Assembly: GCA_027627705.1 (NCBI GenBank)
Contig: CP091242.1
Span: forward strand, 484,076-548,075
Direction: 5' to 3'
DNA from: Hyphomonadaceae bacterium BL14
GTDB taxonomy: Bacteria; Pseudomonadota; Alphaproteobacteria; Caulobacterales; Maricaulaceae
Length of the DNA: 64,000 nt
In this document: positions 60,284 to 64,000 of the stretch, piece after piece
Layout: each line of letters opens with the position of its first letter
How positions within the stretch are numbered: the first letter of the stretch is position 1
The notes under the pieces: model-generated
The model's input: only the letters and a program-made list of their open reading frames with translations
What the model was told of the DNA's origin: nothing
Databases searched by the model: none
Program-made: the position numbers and the translations under genes

Positions 60284-61918
60284 ATGACCCTGACCCGACG
60301 TTTGATGCTTATGACGGCCGCCGGTGCCGCGGCACTGACCCTCGCCGCCTGCGGAGACCGGCCTGGAGCCGATCCGGATTCGGTGGTGCTGCATCGCGGC
60401 AACAATGCCGAGCCGCTGTCGCTGGACCCGCACAAGGCCCAGGGCGTCTGGGAAAACAACATCATCGGGGACATGTTCATCGGCCTGTTTACAGAAGCAG
60501 CCGACGGCTCGCCCGTGCCGGGTATGGCTGACAGCTGGGAGACGTCCGAGGACGGGCTTAGCTGGACCTTCACCTTGCGCGAAGCCCAGTGGAGTGACGG
60601 CGAGCCGGTTACCGCTGAGGACTTTGTCTATGGCTTCCGCCGCATCCTCAATCCGCTGACCCTCTCGGAGTATTCCAAGGTCCTCTATCCGATCCGCAAT
60701 GCGCGCGACGTGAATTTCGATCCGGAAAACAACCCGCCCGAGACGCTTGGCGTGACGGCGCTGGACGACCGTACACTGCGCATTGATCTGGAATTTCCCG
60801 CACCTTACCTGCCGGGCCTGTTGACCCACTACACCACCTTCCCGCTGCCCTCCCATGTGGTGGAGCGGTTCGGCGATGCCTGGATCCAGCCCCAGAATAT
60901 CCAGACCAATGGCCCCTACATTCTGGAGCGTTGGCGCGCCAATGACTTCGTCCACCTGCGCCGGAACCCCAATTTCTGGGATAACGAGAATGTCTGCGTC
61001 GACGAGGTGTTCTTCTATCCCATGGTGGACAACGCTGCCGCCGAGCGCCGCGTGCGCAATGGCGAGATGGATGTCAACGCGGACTTCGCCGGCCAGAACC
61101 TGGAATTCCTGCGCCAGCAGATCCCCGATTATGTGCGCGTTCATCCCTATATGGGGCTGACCTATTTCTCCTTTAACACCTCGGTCGCGCCGTTCGACGA
61201 CGCGCGCGTGCGCAACGCGCTGTCCATGGCAATCGACCGCGAGTTCATTGTTAATGAGATCCGCCGCTCGGGCGAGGACCCCGCATACAGCTTCGTGCCG
61301 CCGACGATTGCGGACTATCCCAGCACGGCCCGGATAAGCTGGGCGGACCTGTCCATGGACGAGCGCCGTGAACGCGCCCGGGAATTGTTGCAGGAGGCCG
61401 GGTTCGGCCCGGACAATCCGCTGCGCTTCACCTTCGGCTACCGCACGTCGGGCGATAACCCGCGTGTGGCACCTGTCGTCCAGCGAGACTGGGCGGAGAT
61501 TGCGCCTTGGGTGCGGGCTGACATTGTCGGGGCCGAGGCCCAGATCCACTACGCCAACATGCGTGCCAATGACTTCCAGGTCGGCGATGGCGGCTGGATC
61601 GCGGACTATAACGACGTTTACAACTTCCTCTTCCTGGGGGAGAGCCGCTCGATCCCGATGAATTACTCGCGCTTCACCAATGAGGCGTTCGACACCATGG
61701 TGACGCAGGCCAATCAGCAGCTGGATCTGGAGACGCGCGGACGCATGATGGCCGAAGCCGAGCAGATCCTGCTCGACGAGCAACCCATCATGCCCATCCA
61801 CTTCCTGGTCAATCGCGCCCTCGTCAGCCCGCGGGTCACGGGCTGGGTGGACAACGCCAACCATATCCATCGCACGCGCTATCTGTGCTTCGCTGATCAG
61901 GCACGTACAGAGCAGTAG
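60284..61918 (+). CDS. oppA: oligopeptide ABC transporter substrate-binding lipoprotein (OppA)
   Basis: A 544-residue periplasmic binding protein, family 5. The signal ends with lipobox LAAC (Cys23), so it should be membrane-tethered. LHRGNNAEPLSLDPHKAQGVWENNIIGDMFIGLF, GMADSWETSEDGLSWTFTLRE and FVYGFRRILNPLTLSEYSKVLYPI are OppA signatures, and FQVGDGGWIADYNDVYNF belongs to the second lobe. ATG 60284 has AAGGAG 9 bases upstream; an earlier ATG (60266) would place that RBS inside the coding sequence. Pairs with oppB/oppC, 1.6 kb upstream. Confidence 0.94.
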   Translation: MTLTRRLMLMTAAGAAALTLAACGDRPGADPDSVVLHRGNNAEPLSLDPHKAQGVWENNIIGDMFIGLFTEAADGSPVPGMADSWETSEDGLSWTFTLREAQWSDGEPVTAEDFVYGFRRILNPLTLSEYSKVLYPIRNARDVNFDPENNPPETLGVTALDDRTLRIDLEFPAPYLPGLLTHYTTFPLPSHVVERFGDAWIQPQNIQTNGPYILERWRANDFVHLRRNPNFWDNENVCVDEVFFYPMVDNAAAERRVRNGEMDVNADFAGQNLEFLRQQIPDYVRVHPYMGLTYFSFNTSVAPFDDARVRNALSMAIDREFIVNEIRRSGEDPAYSFVPPTIADYPSTARISWADLSMDERRERARELLQEAGFGPDNPLRFTFGYRTSGDNPRVAPVVQRDWAEIAPWVRADIVGAEAQIHYANMRANDFQVGDGGWIADYNDVYNFLFLGESRSIPMNYSRFTNEAFDTMVTQANQQLDLETRGRMMAEAEQILLDEQPIMPIHFLVNRALVSPRVTGWVDNANHIHRTRYLCFADQARTEQ

Positions 61919-61956
61919 GACCCGGCGGCGTCTGAGGCCGGGGAGGCGGCGTCACC

Positions 61957-63165
61957 ATGTCGGAACCCGATCTGGAAGCCGCCGCCCTTACGGCGGCCGA
62001 GCACATTGCAGCTGCGGCGGCGGCAGACGGGACGCGCCCCAAGGTGCGCCCCTCGCGCCCCGTCGCCCTGCGTCCGGATACGCCCGACGGCGTTTGCGCC
62101 AATTGCGGCACCACGCTGATGGGCCCGGTCTGTCATGCCTGTGGCCAGCATGCCGATCTTTACAAGCGGCCGGTGTGGCGCCTGATCGTTGACAGCATGG
62201 GAGACCTGTTCGCGCTCGACGGCCGGGTCGTGCGCACGCTCGTCGCGCTCATGGCATTTCCCGGCCGGGTAACACGCGACTATCTCAAGGGCAGGCGCGG
62301 GCGGTATATCCCGCCCTTCCGGCTTTACCTGATTGCCTCGCTGGCCTTCTTCCTGATCCTGCCGCTGGCCGGACCATCAGACCGCATGGTCGGCAATGAT
62401 CCAGGTGCTGCTGCCGCATCCCGCGACCGCCTGGATGAGGCCCTGGCAGCGGGTGAAATCACCGAAGACAATTACCGCGCTGCGATCCGGGCGATCGAGA
62501 CCCTTGCCTTGTTTGATCCCGAGCCGGGCGCTGCTCCGGCCCCGGTACCAGCTCCGGACGGACAAACGGGTACTGATGGTGCGGACGTGCAGCCGAAATC
62601 CCCAAATCGTGCTCCGTCGGCACCTACTTTGAGCCGTGGGTTAAGCCCCGAGACCGTCGAAGGCATACGTCGTGGGCTTGTGCCGGAAGAGTTCGATGAG
62701 GATGTGGACTGGGTCACCGGCCCAAGGGCAGTACGCGCCTTCATTGCCGACCGGATCGAGCGTCTGGCGAGCCGTCCGGATCGCTGGGCGGCGGAAAGTT
62801 TCGCCTGGGCACCGCGCATCATGTTTGTGATGGTGCCGCTATTCGCAGGATTGCTCGGCCTCGCGTATGCATGGCGGCGCGGGTTCTTGTATTTCGACCA
62901 TCTGGTCACCGCGCTGCAGTTTCATGCCGCCATTTTCATCGCCATGCTCGCCGCGATGGCTTTGAGCGTCGTGACAGGACCGGGCTGGGCGGTGCTGGCC
63001 TTTTTCATTTACGCCCACGTCTATATCTACCGCCTGCTCCGGGTGGTGTATTCCACGGGCCGGTTTCAGACCGTGATGCGTGTGGCGGCGCTGGATCTGA
63101 CATACGGCTTCCTGATCTCGCTCGGTCTGACCGCCGTGGTGCTTCTGGGTGCCGTCAGCGTCTGA
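61957..63165 (+). CDS. DUF3667 domain membrane protein with zinc ribbon
   Basis: A 402-residue protein. The N-terminus carries a zinc ribbon [21 protein letters not shown] (Cys-x2-Cys and Cys-x2-Cys), followed by the DUF3667 segment [45 protein letters not shown]. There are about five to six transmembrane helices in two groups, split by a ~150-residue Pro/Ala/Gly-rich soluble insert with charged helices. Function is unknown. It starts 38 bases after oppA. Confidence 0.88.
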   Translation: MSEPDLEAAALTAAEHIAAAAAADGTRPKVRPSRPVALRPDTPDGVCANCGTTLMGPVCHACGQHADLYKRPVWRLIVDSMGDLFALDGRVVRTLVALMAFPGRVTRDYLKGRRGRYIPPFRLYLIASLAFFLILPLAGPSDRMVGNDPGAAAASRDRLDEALAAGEITEDNYRAAIRAIETLALFDPEPGAAPAPVPAPDGQTGTDGADVQPKSPNRAPSAPTLSRGLSPETVEGIRRGLVPEEFDEDVDWVTGPRAVRAFIADRIERLASRPDRWAAESFAWAPRIMFVMVPLFAGLLGLAYAWRRGFLYFDHLVTALQFHAAIFIAMLAAMALSVVTGPGWAVLAFFIYAHVYIYRLLRVVYSTGRFQTVMRVAALDLTYGFLISLGLTAVVLLGAVSV

Positions 63166-63239
63166 CCGGCCTTGACGCGCGGGCAGGGCACCGGAATGCT
63201 CGCGCCGATATTCGACAGCGCACAGGCCGGGACCAATTC

Positions 63240-63770
63240 ATGGACTCTCTCAAATCCGCCATCCGCACCATTGCCGACTATCCCAAGCCCGGCATCCAGT
63301 TTCGCGATGTCACCACCCTGCTGGGCGATGCGCGCGCGTTTCGCTGCGCGATCGATGCGATGGTCCAGCCCCATGCCGGTGCCAAGATCGACAAGGTGGC
63401 GGGCATCGAGGCGCGCGGTTTCATTCTAGGCGGCGCGGTCGCCCACCAGCTGTCGGTCGGCTTCGTGCCTGTGCGCAAGAAGGGCAAGCTGCCCCACCGC
63501 ACGATCAGCCAGACCTATGAGCTTGAGTACGGCGTGGACGAGGTGGAGATTCATGCCGACGCCATCGCGCCGGGCGAGACGGTGCTGCTTATCGATGACC
63601 TGATCGCCACCGGCGGCACGGCCGAAGCGGCCATCACCCTGTTGCGCAAGGCCGGGGCCGAGGTGATCGGCGCGAGCTTCATTATCGACCTGCCGGACCT
63701 GGGCGGTGCCGCAAAAGTGTCTGCGATGGGTGTGCCGTGCGTGTCCCTGGTGGCCTTCGACGGCCACTAG
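63240..63770 (+). CDS. apt: adenine phosphoribosyltransferase
   Basis: A 176-residue purine-salvage enzyme converting adenine and PRPP to AMP. It begins with [28 protein letters not shown], and the PRPP-binding motif is [21 protein letters not shown]. The [15 protein letters not shown] and [19 protein letters not shown] segments are typical. ATG 63240 is used; the frame runs far upstream inside DUF3667 without support. The stop overlaps the minus-strand gene by 4 bases. Confidence 0.96.
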   Translation: MDSLKSAIRTIADYPKPGIQFRDVTTLLGDARAFRCAIDAMVQPHAGAKIDKVAGIEARGFILGGAVAHQLSVGFVPVRKKGKLPHRTISQTYELEYGVDEVEIHADAIAPGETVLLIDDLIATGGTAEAAITLLRKAGAEVIGASFIIDLPDLGGAAKVSAMGVPCVSLVAFDGH

Positions 63771-64000
63771 GTCTCAACGGGTTCGGGCGGCGGTGCCGGG
63801 TCAAAGCGGTCAAGGCTGGCACTGATGATCAGGGCGCGGACCTGCGCCGCGTAGGCGTCGCCACTGGCCGCATACGGGCCGATATGAGCGACAAGCTCCA
63901 GACCGGTCACGGGCACCTCTTGGGCGCGCAATGCGGCGCGCGCGGCCCGCAAGGACGCGAAATCCGGGTGTGTATTGAGCAGATCGACATAGTCGCCCGC
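63767..64000 (-). CDS. hypothetical protein, C-terminal part only (runs off the window)
   Basis: An open minus-strand frame without stops from the window end to a TAG at 63767-63769. The visible 77 residues include [21 protein letters not shown] and [29 protein letters not shown], ending in a Pro/Glu tail. The coding character (third-position GC, helical pattern) supports a real gene converging on apt. Family not recognised. The N-terminus is outside the window. Confidence 0.55.
   Translation of the reverse strand, partial: AGDYVDLLNTHPDFASLRAARAALRAQEVPVTGLELVAHIGPYAASGDAYAAQVRALIISASLDRFDPAPPPEPVET

Noticed and set aside
60194..61870. 558-codon minus-strand frame over oppA
   Set aside because: Fully antisense to a clear OppA; composition is that of a shadow frame.
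1..64000. CRISPR array or insertion sequence
   Set aside because: No regularly spaced direct repeats and no transposase-like proteins were seen in either strand.

Overview
The window is a GC-rich, gene-dense bacterial chromosome segment. It most resembles an alphaproteobacterium of the Maricaulales/Hyphomonadales type (Maricaulis, Oceanicaulis, Glycocaulis and relatives). This rests on the murA-DUF2948-UPF0262-phosphatase-infA-maf-RNase-yacG block, the xseB-ispA-dxs block, DUF2336 and DUF6456 proteins, NnrU, and a multisubunit Mrp antiporter next to an SbtA-type bicarbonate carrier, which suits a marine heterotroph. The taxon is inferred from gene content and order; no rRNA or tRNA gene was recognised.

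Layout. 1-6729: cell-wall, translation and purine housekeeping (murA 3' part, infA, maf, RNase E/G, yacG, guaB), broken by one AT-rich foreign-looking gene (4285-4944). 6748-9962: alkylation repair (ada) with a PEP-mutase-family gene, and an rsmB-type rRNA methylase. 9959-14733: an accessory stretch around guaA holding a secreted esterase that sits beside a duplicated rsmB tail, two toxin-antitoxin-like pairs (DUF4160/DUF2442 and DUF433/DUF5615), and a RusA resolvase paired with a PD-(D/E)XK plus HEPN-like protein. 14838-19374: slyX, a chemoreceptor behind a palindrome-rich leader, nnrU, and a DUF6249/ECF sigma/membrane-protein cluster. 19384-21314: cytochrome b561 and YceI, then an AT-rich island with a double-glycine-leader peptide and a small membrane protein that looks like its immunity partner. 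21438-27471: acyl-CoA dehydrogenase, esterase, signal peptidase, SDR and SET proteins. 27551-31298: a minus-strand envelope-stress operon (RHH-like protein, PspA, YqiJ, flotillin YqiK) behind a perfect 18-bp palindrome. 31408-36517: HDAC-like, phosphatase, xseB, CsaA-like, ispA and dxs (isoprenoid precursor supply). 36525-41978: peptidase, FabH-like synthase, tag, rpsD with clear promoter and terminator, and DUF2336. 42028-51064: sbtA/sbtB and a ten-gene Mrp operon with a split MrpA. 51196-56396: a DnaA-domain-IV-like HTH with DUF6456, yaaA, and an ATP-grasp/MBL/FAD-oxidase operon. 56527-64000: an oligopeptide ABC importer (oppB, oppC, then oppA) interrupted by two minus-strand paralogous secreted proteins, then DUF3667, apt and a truncated gene.

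Working together: Mrp exports Na+ and would sustain the Na+ gradient that SbtA uses for bicarbonate uptake. YqiK/YqiJ/PspA form an inner-membrane protection unit. The candidates most likely to be new biology are the RusA plus nuclease/HEPN pair (13646-14733) and the double-glycine peptide with its membrane partner (20745-21314). Start codons were chosen from ribosome-binding sites, overlaps and family N-termini. All family assignments come from reading motifs, not from database searches.
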